A stretch of 64,000 nt of DNA from Corydoras sp. C115 (lineage: Eukaryota > Chordata > Actinopteri > Siluriformes > Callichthyidae), in the NCBI GenBank assembly GCA_019802505.1, contig JAFMOC010000420.1:170001-234000 (forward strand), read 5' to 3'. Under the pieces are notes generated by a model. It did not search any database. It had not been told where the DNA came from and worked only from the letters and a program-made list of their open reading frames with translations. This document shows, in pieces, positions 50,619 to 60,487 of the stretch; the stretch's first letter is position 1, and each line of letters starts with the position of its first letter. Made by a program: the position numbers and the translations under genes.

Positions 50619-51856
50619 GTAATATCAAATACATTAACTAAATGAAAACCAATAAACGAAAATACTTAAAAGAAAATGAAAACAAGTGAGGAGTGTTCCC
50701 TCCAAATGTTCCCTCCAAACCGGGTCCGCACTCTCCCACAGGACAGCAGAAGGTGCGGATACCGCCGAGGGGACCCTCTCCACGATGGAGCTGGAGGGAG
50801 GCTTTACTCTGCCCGACGGCTGCGCTGGCTCTGGCGTTTAGCCGGGGGTATCGGATTAGGAGGTTCCGGGCGCTTAATCGCACAACTCGTGAAGTCACGC
50901 ACCGACTCCGAGGCGGCCATGGACAGGGAAGGGATGCAGATCGAGGACCTATGGGAAAGGTGGAGGATACAGGTGTAGGAAGGAGGAACACAAAACAGGG
51001 GGATTCCTCCGAGGAGGGACGAGGAAGTCAAGTGGATTTTAGGGGTGTGTGGGAACCGGGCCATAAATCAGGGGACTGCAAAAGAGCGTGGGGAGGAAGA
51101 ACGTGCCCCCCCCACGAGAAAAGAATCGAATTCATCCTCGGAGTCGACACATGAGTCGAGACTCTCCTCTGAATACACCGATTCCGATTCTTCCCGGGAT
51201 ACGACCACCACCACGGTTTGGACATAACGAAAACCAAAAGACTGCCACACACACGAACAAAAACAATCACGCTCTCCTACCACCGTCGGCTCAACGCGCC
51301 GCGGAACCGACTCGACGAACCCTGGGACCGAGTGACTCGATGCGAACACGGAGTTCAACCGGCTCAGACAAGGTTTGCGGAGAGAGTGGACGAAAAAGGG
51401 CTTAAACAGCGGGGCTAGCGCCGAAATTAAGTAGCGCTAAGGCTTCCGCCAGAAGAATGATCGCTAGAGGGATAGAGAGGGCAGAGAAGAAAAAAAAATA
51501 AAACCTACGGCGACTCGTTCCTGGATCCGATTCCTTCTGGTTCCGGCGTTCTGTCAGGGGAGTGTCCGCAAAGGCAAAAAAGAAGCGCAGTGGCGCAGAA
51601 AGGATCCAGGAGGCGCAGGTGAGGTGAATGGAGTTTATTTTAGAGTCGACACTCTCAGGCATAGCGAACGAACACGCGTGAGATTAGTGATGCCGGAACG
51701 CTAACCCAACGGAAACGGAAACCATAAATACAAAAACACCAACCACGTGTAAACTAAAAGCGACCAATGAAAATAACAAATACATTAACTAAATGAGAAC
51801 CAATGAACGAAAATACTTAAAAGAAAATGAAAACAGGTTAGGAGGCACTCCTTACA
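50619..51856 (-). mobile_element. Second short LTR element without recognisable genes
   Basis: The right LTR 51552-51856 runs TGTCAGGGGAGTGTCC to GGCACTCCTTACA. A partial left LTR at 50619-50702 matches its last 85 bp (AAATACATTAACTAAATGA and CGAAAATACTTAAAAGAAAA). The interior (50703-51551) is GC-rich; two minus-strand frames of 96 and 117 codons are acidic or Pro-rich and not recognised. It appears to be inserted at the edge of the Gypsy pol remnant. Orientation is minus by the TTTATTTTAGAG (reverse polyadenylation-type) position. Confidence 0.65.
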
Positions 51857-53945
51857 CCAGTCATCTGATCCAAAGGCGAATCATTAATGATCACACTTCA
51901 GAAGCCTTCTCTTCTCTTTTTGATTCAGCCTCTTTAGATTATAATGATAAAAGTGTGGACACTCTTGTTTCCTGCCTGTTTCAATTTGTATTGATATCTT
52001 AGACAAAATTGCACCTATGAAACAGAGCACCATCCAATGCTAAATTTATCCTTGGATTAATAATGAAATTCTTAGTATGAGGAGAGTTTGCACAAAAGTT
52101 GAGCGATGGCGGAAGACCACTAAACTGCAGGTTCACAGGATGCATCTAAAAGACCTGATCAATTCTTTAAATGAGATGCTAAAAAATGCTAGAACTAATT
52201 AATCTCTATCAAAGCTAGAACTTTGCTAATCTCATTCAGTCCAAAGGTCGAAATCCTAAATTCTTGTTTGACATTAATAAGAACATTGTTTCACCTATTT
52301 TAAATTCTGAAAGCACTTTCACAAAGGCAGATCCACGATGAAGGCAAACGCAATGCTGCACAAAAACAAAACAATCTGCGTAACCGCGATGAGGACAATC
52401 GCTAATGCAGATAATCACAACGAAATCGAACAGAAGCAGAGGTAAACCTGAAGGTACGAAACACGACAGATGAGCGTGATCCAATGCAAGGAAACAACCC
52501 GGAAACAATGCTTATAAACAAGTGAACCGGAAATGGACGGAAACACAAAACAGGTGATCAAAATTCAGGTAATTGACAACGGCTCATAGGAACACGTGAC
52601 ATATCCTCACCCAAGTGCACAACAGTGGGAGCAGGTGTGACAAGGGCCCATATTTCACCCTCACCTTTTCACTGTCTGGTCTGTTCTACTCTGACCTCTG
52701 TTAAATGGTCCGTTTTCACTCCAGTGTCAATTCAGGACATTACAGAGTTGTTGGGTCAAATGAAACCGTCCTCTAGCACCCAAGATATCCTCCCGTTATC
52801 TCTGTTGAAATAAACTTTTAACTTGATAGGCCCAAGTGTGGTAAAACTGATCTCTTCTCTTTGCTCTGGTGCTCTACCGTATTGGTCTAATTGGATTTAA
52901 CTTCAGCTTTTTACACTGTGGATCACGCTGTTATAATAAGTCAGTTGAGAGGTTTGTTTGGCATTTCTGACTCTGTGTTAAACTGGTTTATATCATATTT
53001 ATCGGAAAGGTCTTTTGATGTTTTTATGAATCATGTTTACTCGGACATGGCACAACTGTCTTGTGGCCCAAGGCTCAGCTTTGGGCCCAATCCTCTTTTT
53101 ATTGTATTTATACCCTTTAGGAAATGGGTTACAGTAATGTATCTTATCATCTCTATGCCGATGACATTCAATTGTACTGTTCTTTGAAAGTCTCAGAGTT
53201 CAGTCTCAGAGAGAACTGTCTGAATTTAGTAACTGCCTGTCAGAAATCAAAATGTGGCTGAACAACAATTACCTGCAGTTAAAGGCAAACAAGACTAAAA
53301 CTCTCATTCTTGCACCTGAGGATAAAATTCCGGGAATTAGGCAACATCTGATGTTTTTAACTCCTTTCAGTTAAAAATTGTCTGAAATCTGGGTATTGTC
53401 TTTGATAATTCATTAACTTTTGACAGTCACTGTAAAACACTAATATTTGTTTTTTCATAATTGTTTTTATCATCTGAGAAATATTTCAAGTTAAGATCTG
53501 TTGTGTCACAGAAGGAACTTGAGATGATTGTTTTTGCTTTTGTTGCATCCCGTTTGGATTATTGTAACAGTGTTTTTAGCTGTCTAAATAAATCCTCTTT
53601 GACATGTTTGCAGTCTGTGCAAAATGCTGCAGCAAGGCTGATAACCAAGACACACAGAAGAGCACATATAACTCCATTTCTGGCCTCACTGAGTCATAAA
53701 TGGAGTAACCCTGGTTCCCTGTATATTTCAGGATTCATTTTAAAATTATGCTTTTAACTTACAGAGCACTTCATGGTCAGGTCCCCAAATACCTTTGGGA
53801 CTTCTTGAATCCTCTTTGCCCATCCAGGTCTTTGAGGTCTTCAAACCAAATGCTGCTGGAAAAGCACTTTGTATTTTGCACTATGTAAAGCACAGTATAT
53901 CTGTGAAAGGTGCTATATAAATAAAGCTTACTTACTTACTTAGTA
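51857..53945 (+). pseudogene. L2-type LINE remnant, plus strand
   Basis: Begins near the end of the endonuclease linker (SLDYNDKSVDTLVSCLFQF in 51793-52002). 52625-52813 has FTPVSIQDITELLGQMKPSS. RT follows: DLTSAFYTVDHAVIISQLRG and NWFISYLSERSFDVF (52891-53187), a degraded ADD region near 53155, and LDYCNSVFSCLNKSSLTCLQ then SVQNAAARLITKTHRRAHIT (53461-53757). The 3' tail near 53905-53945 is GTGCTATATAAATAAAGCTT plus ACTTACTT repeats. An LTR-like stretch (about 52320-52640) interrupts it. Confidence 0.82.
52320..52640. mobile_element. Inserted LTR-like fragment within the L2 LINE
   Basis: Between two parts of the L2 coding region lies AAACACAAAACAGGTGATCA- and CATAGGAACACGTGACAT-type sequence resembling the LTRs of this window, ending GGGAGCAGGTGTGACA. 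No clean TG start or target duplication was found, so the call is tentative. Confidence 0.35.
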
Positions 53946-54195
53946 TGGTGGGAAGAGGCGGTCGGTCAGCACGCTGTCGTAATCTAACGAGGACACCGGC
54001 TCTCTTGCCTCTTTTGCGGCGTCTCCGGTGCGTGCGTGGCCGGGCGACCCAGCAAACAAAGGATCAGCTTTATGGAACTCAAAGTCCGGTTTGCGATGAG
54101 TGATCAACGATCTTATTTCCAGTGTTTGTCGGTCATAAACGATAATGCCAGTAACGTTTAGTGTAAAAACAGTGAAAAATAAACTGACAAACAAC
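53946..54195 (-). pseudogene. LINE ORF2 N-terminal fragment (CR1/jockey type)
   Basis: The minus frame 53940-54284 includes VYDRQTLEIRSLITHRKPDF, EFHKADPLFAGSPGHART and GDAAKEAREPVSSLDYDSVL, the usual N-terminal lead-in of another fish LINE. It stops abruptly before the endonuclease. The endonuclease fragment at 58150-58360 may be of the same type but is separate. Confidence 0.7.
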
Positions 54196-54269
54196 GAAAA
54201 ATTAGGTGGAAAAAAAAGTTGGTGGGAGTTCACAACACGGCAGCCATTCTCAAGAGAAACAAAAACCTT

Positions 54270-55208
54270 TTGGAATGCCACCACACAAGCTAAAATCTAA
54301 TATTTTTACAAGATGGAACAGCTGTAATGAGATGCTTGAAAGATTTCTGGAGCAGCAGCCTGCAATTTGTACCACCCTCCTTTCATCCCAGGTGAGAAAA
54401 TGTGGACATGCAGATGACATTTGCACTCTTAATGAGACTTACATCACTCATGCTAAAGAAATAGCTATGACTCTCAAGCCTATGAAAGATGCCACCAACG
54501 TAATGTCATTAATGTCATTTGACAAATATCTTAATGTCACCAACTCTGTCAATAATCGCTCAATTGCATGCTCAGATGCTTCTTGATACACCAGTTGTCC
54601 GTAAAGTTAAAAAAGCAATCAATAAAGATCTGGTAAAAAGATGAGCAGTGTAAGACGATTCTACCTTGGATCCGAGATTCAAGACACTACAATTTCACAC
54701 TGAAGAACAATGTCAGGAGATCCATGGGGAATTAATAGATCAAGCCGCAGCTCAAGATAACTTTTTTTCACACATTATACAAAAACTTATATATACAAGT
54801 TATACAAACTTAATATGATTTGTATACCAAAAACTTAATATGTGTCTCATCTGGCCTCTCTTCAACCCGTTAAAAAGACAAAAGATTGCCAGGAGCCAGC
54901 GCCAAGCCAAGATGAAGGTCCTTCTCCAAAAAGAAAATCAGCCCTCGTTAATCTCTTAGGAAAGACATTTACCAAGGAAAGTGTCCTTACTTAATCCACC
55001 AGAACCACAGCTGAAAAGGAGCTCAAGGGATACCTGGAAATCCCTTCACTGACTCTCTCAGAAGACCCTTTCCAGTGGTGGAGATTTCATGAGGGAGAGT
55101 TTCCACTACTGTCTAGAATAGCTAAACATTAGTTATGCATCCCTGGCACCAGCGTTGCCACATAAAGAGTGTTCTGTACAGCAGGGGACATTGTGACAGT
55201 ACAGCGCA
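54270..55208 (+). pseudogene. hAT (ZBED-like) transposase remnant
   Basis: The frame 54206-54586 carries HKLKSNIFTRWNSCNEMLER, FLEQQPAICTTLLSSQVRKC and KEIAMTLKPMKDATNVMS, the central part of hAT/ZBED-type transposases. Later frames give VVRKVKKAINKDLVKR, LDPRFKTLQFHTEEQ and, near 55015-55200, ELKGYLEIPSLTLSEDPFQW then a C-terminal dimerisation (hATC) signature ending in GTSVAT...VFCTAGDIVTVQR. Stops and frameshifts occur throughout, and the zinc-finger N-terminus is missing. A Gypsy LTR at 55209 truncates the 3' end. Confidence 0.83.
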
Positions 55209-55699
55209 TGTAACGGTCTAAAGAACAGAGTGTGGTGGATCCGCTACTCGGAACAAACAGTCTGTAGGCAGAGAGTACAGTCAACAGATGGGTTATTGCC
55301 ACACACAATAGTATTACAGGACGTTGTGGTATGAGACGCTGGCGGATAACACAGGGAACGCGGAGATAGTAGCGTGACGTCGCGGCGTAGGCAGCGTCTA
55401 ATATCAGTGGGGCCGTGTTCCAATCTGTAGTGCACACAAGGATGGAGTTTGGCTTGAAACATGTATAGCGGCAGGATGGTGAGCTGCACACACAAAACCC
55501 AAGGCAGGACGAGTACCAGGCAACACAATACAAGATGACATTCAGGTAGCACAGGCGTGAGCACAAGACCAACTTGCGACGAGAGACAGGACTTAGTGAC
55601 TTAAATAGCTACATGATTACACCCAGGTGGACAGAATTACAAGGCGTGGCGACCCGACACACCCACACCACGTGACGACACATAACATCACCCTCCCCC

Positions 55700-56790
55700 T
55701 CAACAGGTGCCTCCTAAGCTACAAGGCTTGTTAGAGAACCTACGGTGGAAATCCTCGATGAGGGAGGGGTCCAAGATGGCAGCACGGGGGACCAAGGAGC
55801 GTTCCTCTGGACCGTACCCCTTCCAGTCCACCAAGAATTGGACACCTCTGCCTTGACGGCGGGAGTCCAGCAGGCGTCGGACTGTGTAAGCAGGTTGGCC
55901 ATCGATGAGGTGTGGGTCAGGAGTGTCCCGGGCGGTGTGGTTGAGCGGAGAGTGGATGACGGGCTTGATGTGGGATACGTGGAAGGTGGGGTGTATACAC
56001 ATATGATGAGGTAAGCAGAGATGAACAGCTGCAGGTTTGATGACTCTCCGTTTTCCACTCATCCCCTTTCCTAATGCGGACCAGATGCATTGCGCAGATC
56101 CAACTTAAAATGGTAAAAAATGGTGGCTCCATGCAGTGACTCAAATACGGAAGATGTAAGCGGCAGAGGGTATTTGTAGGGGACTGTGATGTTATTAAGA
56201 CCCCTATAGTCAATGCAGGGTCAATGCACCATCCTTCTTGGCTACGAAGAAAAACCGGCCCCTACGGGGGAGGTCGAGGGTTGAATCAAACCCGTGGCAA
56301 GACACTTGGAAATGTATTTCTCCCTCTCAGCATGTGAAAGGGGGTAGAGCCGGCTGGAAGGGAGGGGAGAGGGAGAGATCGATGGTGGCAGGGTTGCCAT
56401 AGTCTGGCGTAGTGCTGGTGGGTACTGCCGCGCATAGACAGGAGGAATGGCAGGAGACCCCCCACGTGAGAACCCGACATTGACCCAATCAAGGTGAGGA
56501 TTGTGCTCTCTCAACCAAGGGAAACCTAGAATGACTGGTGCATCTGGAGACTGGAACACAGAAAAACTTATATTCTCCCGATGGTTACCGTCAATTATCA
56601 GACAGACTGGCTGGGTGCGATGGGTGATGGAGGATACGTGCCGGCCATCTAAGGCAACAGTGTGGAGAGGGGAGGACAATGGAGAAAGCAATATACCCGT
56701 ATTCAAGTCAACGTCAATTAGATTCTCCGCTGCCCCAGAATCTATGAGGACATCGACGGACAGACTACTCTCTTGAAGCTAGAACACCGC
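55700..56790 (-). pseudogene. Gypsy protease, RT start and chromodomain
   Basis: The protease starts near 56780 with VLIDSGAAENLIDVDL (DSG active site). The frame 56242-56706 continues with LHTVALDGRHVSSITHRTQP and DAPVILGFPWLREHNPHLD and begins RT with SKCLATGLIQPSTSPVGAGF. RT pieces continue to MHLVRIRKGDEWK near 56065, where a large deletion joins to RRVIKPAAVHLCLPHHMC and FHVSHIKPVIHSPLN, then the chromodomain VQFLVDWKGYGPEERSLVPR. The catalytic YLDD, RNase H and integrase core are all gone. Confidence 0.87.
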
Positions 56791-56819
56791 AGGTAGGCTA
56801 AGACGATGGGTTTGTGGCA

Positions 56820-57830
56820 TTTAGGGTAGAACTCAACAGGGCCCCAAATCTCACTGTAGAGACCACTCTTTTGGGCAAACCGGACACTCTCTTACATGGT
56901 GATTCGCGTTGTAGCAATAAAAACAAAGCCCCTTGTCTCTACGGGCGACGCATTCATCACGGTCAGAGCCCAATTCCATGGGCGCAGATTCGGTAGGCAG
57001 TTCTAAAGGGTGAGCAGCTCTCAGCGAGACTGCCGGGAACCTAGGCGAGATAGTGGTACGAACGGGGTCCCGGGATAACCGTTTGCGGCGGCGCTCATTG
57101 TTGCAACCGTCAAGCCATATAGCTAGGTCAATGATATCTTGGATTGTTTGGGGTCTGTCGCGAGTAGCTAGTTCGTCACAAATGCGATCGTTTAAAGCAT
57201 GTCTAAATACACCACGTAGCGACCTCTCACACCAGCCTGACTCCGCGGCTAGCATCTGGAATTCAACCACGAACTTAGCCACTGAGTGAGCACCCTTTCG
57301 TACTGAGAGAAGTCGACTATCAATGTCATCAGCGTAATCGGGTCGATCAAATACCGCATGGAAGCGATCAATAAACGAGGCATACATGACTGCGAGTGGA
57401 GAGGTGACCCCCCTGGGATGCTTCCGCCCACTTCAGCGCGTCTGTGGGGAAGCATGAGGGGCGGATGCCGAAATACAACTCGCACTGGAATAGGAAACCC
57501 TTGCACTTCTGCAGGTCCCCGTCGTACTGGTCCGGGTGCACCGCGGCTCCGTCGGGACGTATAGACAGCTCGGAAGACAGGTTCGGTACCTGATTGTCGG
57601 AGTTCACACTCAAAGACGCGCTAGCAGGTCTGGGAGCAGGAGGTAATGCGGGTAGAGAAGCGATCACAGTCTAAACCTGTCGCGCTAAGTTGCTCACAAT
57701 GTCCGCTAATCCCTTCTGTCGGCTGAAAAGGAGTTCGAATCATGGATCGAAGGCTATTTGCTGTCCGGTGGGTGGTAAAGGTGCCGACTCTGTCCCAGAG
57801 GTGAGCAGCTCTCATAGGGATCCATGTTGG
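56820..57830 (-). pseudogene. Gypsy gag
   Basis: Near 57820 the minus strand starts MDPYESCSPLGQ-type sequence after a PBS-like region. The frame 57368-57667 has LSIRPDGAAVHPDQYDGDLQ and KGFLFQCELYFGIRPSCFPT (capsid N-terminal part). The frame 56851-57387 (178 aa) has FIDRFHAVFDRPDYADDIDS, FVVEFQMLAAESGWCERSLR and IQDIIDLAIWLDGCNNERRR, and ends in the zinc knuckle CFYCYNANHHVREC (C-x2-C-x4-H-x4-C). One frameshift near 57380 and a stop upstream break it. Confidence 0.87.
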
Positions 57831-58065
57831 CCAGTTGGTAATGTAACGGTCTAAAGACCAGAGTGTGGTGGATCTGCTACTCGGAACGAACAGTCTGTAG
57901 GCAGAGAGTAGAGTCAACAGATGGTTTATTGCCACACACAATAGGATTACAGAACGTGGTGGTATGAGACGCTGGTGGATATATACAGAGAACGCGGAGA
58001 TAGTAGCGTGACGTCGTGGCGTAGACAGCGTCTGATGTCAGCCAGGCCGTGTTCCAATCCGCCAT

Positions 58066-58149
58066 TTGGAACCATTTGAACTGAAAAATAATTTCTGAAT
58101 CGAACCGTGACCTCAAAAAACGCAATGGAATCAAATCTCAAGACACTGA
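58066..58149. other. Unassigned sequence beyond the Gypsy 5' LTR break
   Basis: AT-rich sequence between the LTR break and a LINE endonuclease fragment. Confidence 0.4.
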
Positions 58150-58360
58150 GAAATTCGCACTCCTAATACTCAATACGTTGTTCAAATTTTGAGAATACTG
58201 TTTTTAGGTCAGCATGGTTGAAGTCCCCTATTACTATGTAAACTGCATATTAATATGAGTTCTGCTGATTTGTTATTGCATTATGCAACATTTTCAGACC
58301 TCGGTTAGCTTTAGCATTGGGTGGTATGTACACTGCTGTCACCATGATGACAGTGAACTT
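58150..58360 (-). pseudogene. LINE endonuclease fragment
   Basis: The minus strand reads IMVTAVYIPPNAKANRGLKM followed, after a stop, by VYIVIGDFNHADLKTVFSKF. The GDFNHADLK motif is the endonuclease metal-binding block of CR1/jockey-type LINEs. Fragment only. Confidence 0.78.
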
Positions 58361-59094
58361 GTGTGATAGATGGACAAGTCTGCATTTAACAGTCAAAAAT
58401 CCACAGACACACAAGATGATAAGTAAAATATTAACTCACAGGTGAAACAGGAATATTAATATCATAGGCAAAAATATATATTTAAAAATTTGGCAATTGA
58501 ACGGCACACAGTCATGACAATTAGATCAATTTGCATAAACAGAAATAACTTTGTTTGCAAAATAAAGCCTATTATTCGTTTGCACAACAGGCCCGTTTCT
58601 TTTGTCACAGCCATGAATTTATTACACCAAAACCAATGGGCTGCTTGTCTGCTACCCCTTTAATCCAGTGAGATGCAGCTGAAAGCTTCCTCTCGATGGC
58701 ATGCTGGAGTACCACTTTGACAGGCGATCTTTCAATGTGTGGGTCGGACTCCATTTCAGAATAGATGGAGTTTTCATGGAGTGTGATTCGCCAAGTTCGT
58801 CTGGCTGTTTGTGTCTGCTTAACAGCTTCATGATGCTGGTCGAAGATGGCTGCAGCGCAAAGGAAAAAATGTCAAGGCCATCATTGATCTGGTGTTTCTG
58901 GAGTAGTTAGTCGATTAGCTGCCCCTAGGATCACCCTTAAGCGAACAGGGATTTACCAAATACTGGTGAGTATTGGACACACACACACACACACCGAGCG
59001 CTGATGGTGGGATGTAAGCAGACTGTAATACATCATAGTTAAGTTCAGTGTAAGGCTTGTGATGACGTCAGCACGCCATATACTAAAAGATACT
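58361..59094. other. No recognised gene
   Basis: AT-rich with short frames only. The open frame 58701-58910 (69 aa) has no recognisable domain. A short CA tract lies at 58979-58994. Confidence 0.45.
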
Positions 59095-59100
59095 CTATTG

Positions 59101-59336
59101 CAGAGGTGCTCAATACGTCGATTGCGATCGACCGGTCGATCGCAAAGGGGTGTCAGGTCAATCGCGATGGAGGTTTGAGAAAAAAAAGAGTTCATCAGGT
59201 ATCAGCGCTTTTTTTACAGCACAGTATCGATCTCTCTCTGAATCTCGCAAGCGAGCGGTCTGCCCCACCCTCTCCCCCATCTCTCTCGCTGATCCCAAAA
59301 CCGGCACGTGGCCACGCCTCCATGTTTAAATCCAAA
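59101..59336. mobile_element. Second copy of the non-autonomous hAT family, interrupted
   Basis: Starts CAGAGGTGCTCAATACGTCG and matches the reverse complement of the right half of the element at 40718-41662 (GGGGTGTCAGGTCAATCGCG, ATCAGCGCTTTTTTTACAGC, CACAGTATCG, CAAGCGAGCGGTCT). A palindromic TCGATTGCGATCGACCGGTC+GATCGC lies near its end. The Gypsy LTR at 59337 has inserted into it; the rest must lie beyond the right edge. Confidence 0.82.
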
Positions 59337-60195
59337 TGTAACCGGTGTATCCCCTCTAGTGGTTGTGTAGGCTGTCCAATCCGACTCTGCGTTGTGTTAT
59401 TTTTTTGTTTTAGAGAACGTTGGAAGAACACACCGTACACCCACCGTTGGTTCAAACTGGTTTACTGTATGAAAAACAATACAGGCGATCAACACAGGAA
59501 CATGCAGTCTCAATCTCTTCATGCACGCCCTCCTCAGTCACACTCTCAGCAGACTCAATGTACTTACAATAAAATAAAATTATACAAACTTATACAAATG
59601 CATTTAAAAGACAAATAATACAGACAAAAATAAAATAAAAACAATAAAATAAAACACATGCCTACCTGTATGAAAAACAATACAGGCGATCAACACAGGA
59701 ACATGCAGTCTCAATCTCCTCATGCACGCTGCACCGCCATGAGGGAAAAACAACACGTGAGCTGCACTTTCCCTAACACACGGCATTCATACACTATATC
59801 GCCCAAGAAACTCCTTAACGCCACCAGAACGCATATTAACACACAAACATGCCAATACAATACTTTTTAAAACAAATTAACACTTTCCATAACTTTAAAC
59901 ATTTAATTAAATCGGAGCTGAAAATGATACGCACCCCTCCTCAGTCACACTCTCAGCAGACTGAGGAGCGCGCCCACGAAGCGGTGATGTCATCACGTTA
60001 CCACAATCAGCACGTAAAGAAAAGAAATTACAAAACCCGGGAATAACAGAAACTAAAGCATCTTAAACAACTCACAATATAATAATAAAAATATATATAT
60101 ACATTCAAAAAGTACATAGACAAAATAATAAGAAAAGAAAAGAAAGCCTGAATATCTTTTAGGGAAATTAATAAGGCCATATTAACCCAGTTACA
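59337..60195 (-). mobile_element. 3' LTR (859 bp) of the right-edge Gypsy element
   Basis: Plus-strand termini TGTAACCGGTGTATCCC...AACCCAGTTACA, followed by TTCACCCCTCGTAATTTC, the reverse of a purine-rich tract. Contains internal direct repeats: about 63 bp from TGTATGAAAAACAATACAGG is present at 59465 and 59668 with few changes, and TCCTCAGTCACACTCTCAGC is present at 59529 and 59937. The start lies directly beside the hAT fragment. Confidence 0.82.
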
Positions 60196-60487
60196 TTCAC
60201 CCCTCGTAATTTCACTAAAACATAGAAGGCTTACTTATCCTGCTTACTGTTATTTGTCTCCACTCAAACTCTCCCCGGATTTCCCAAAGGAATCTAATCC
60301 ATAACGTCAGCACAAAGGCTACCTCTAATAAAGGTTCAGAGAAAGATCTAAGGGTGATCAAGCCTCAGACTCTCCTAGACTACTATGGTGCCTTGTACAC
60401 CATATCTCACCGGGATCACAGACAAATTACTTTAAAGCCTCCTATATCTAAACTTTCGAACTATCAAACATGCCACTCTCAACTTTC

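Larger units (their letters stand above)
55209..58065 (-). mobile_element. Chromodomain Gypsy element, minus strand, internally deleted
   Basis: 3' LTR 55209-55687 (479 bp; TGTAACGGTCTAAAGAACAG...CACATAACA), adjoined by TCACCCTCCCCCTC (polypurine tract on the minus strand). The 5' LTR starts at 57842 (TGTAACGGTCTAAAGACCAG) and is recognisable to about 58065 before it breaks off. The LTRs share GAACAGTCTGTAGGCAGAGA and GTAGCGTGACGTCG. Minus-strand order is gag, protease, RT start, (deletion), chromodomain. It inserted into the hAT transposase remnant. Confidence 0.88.
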
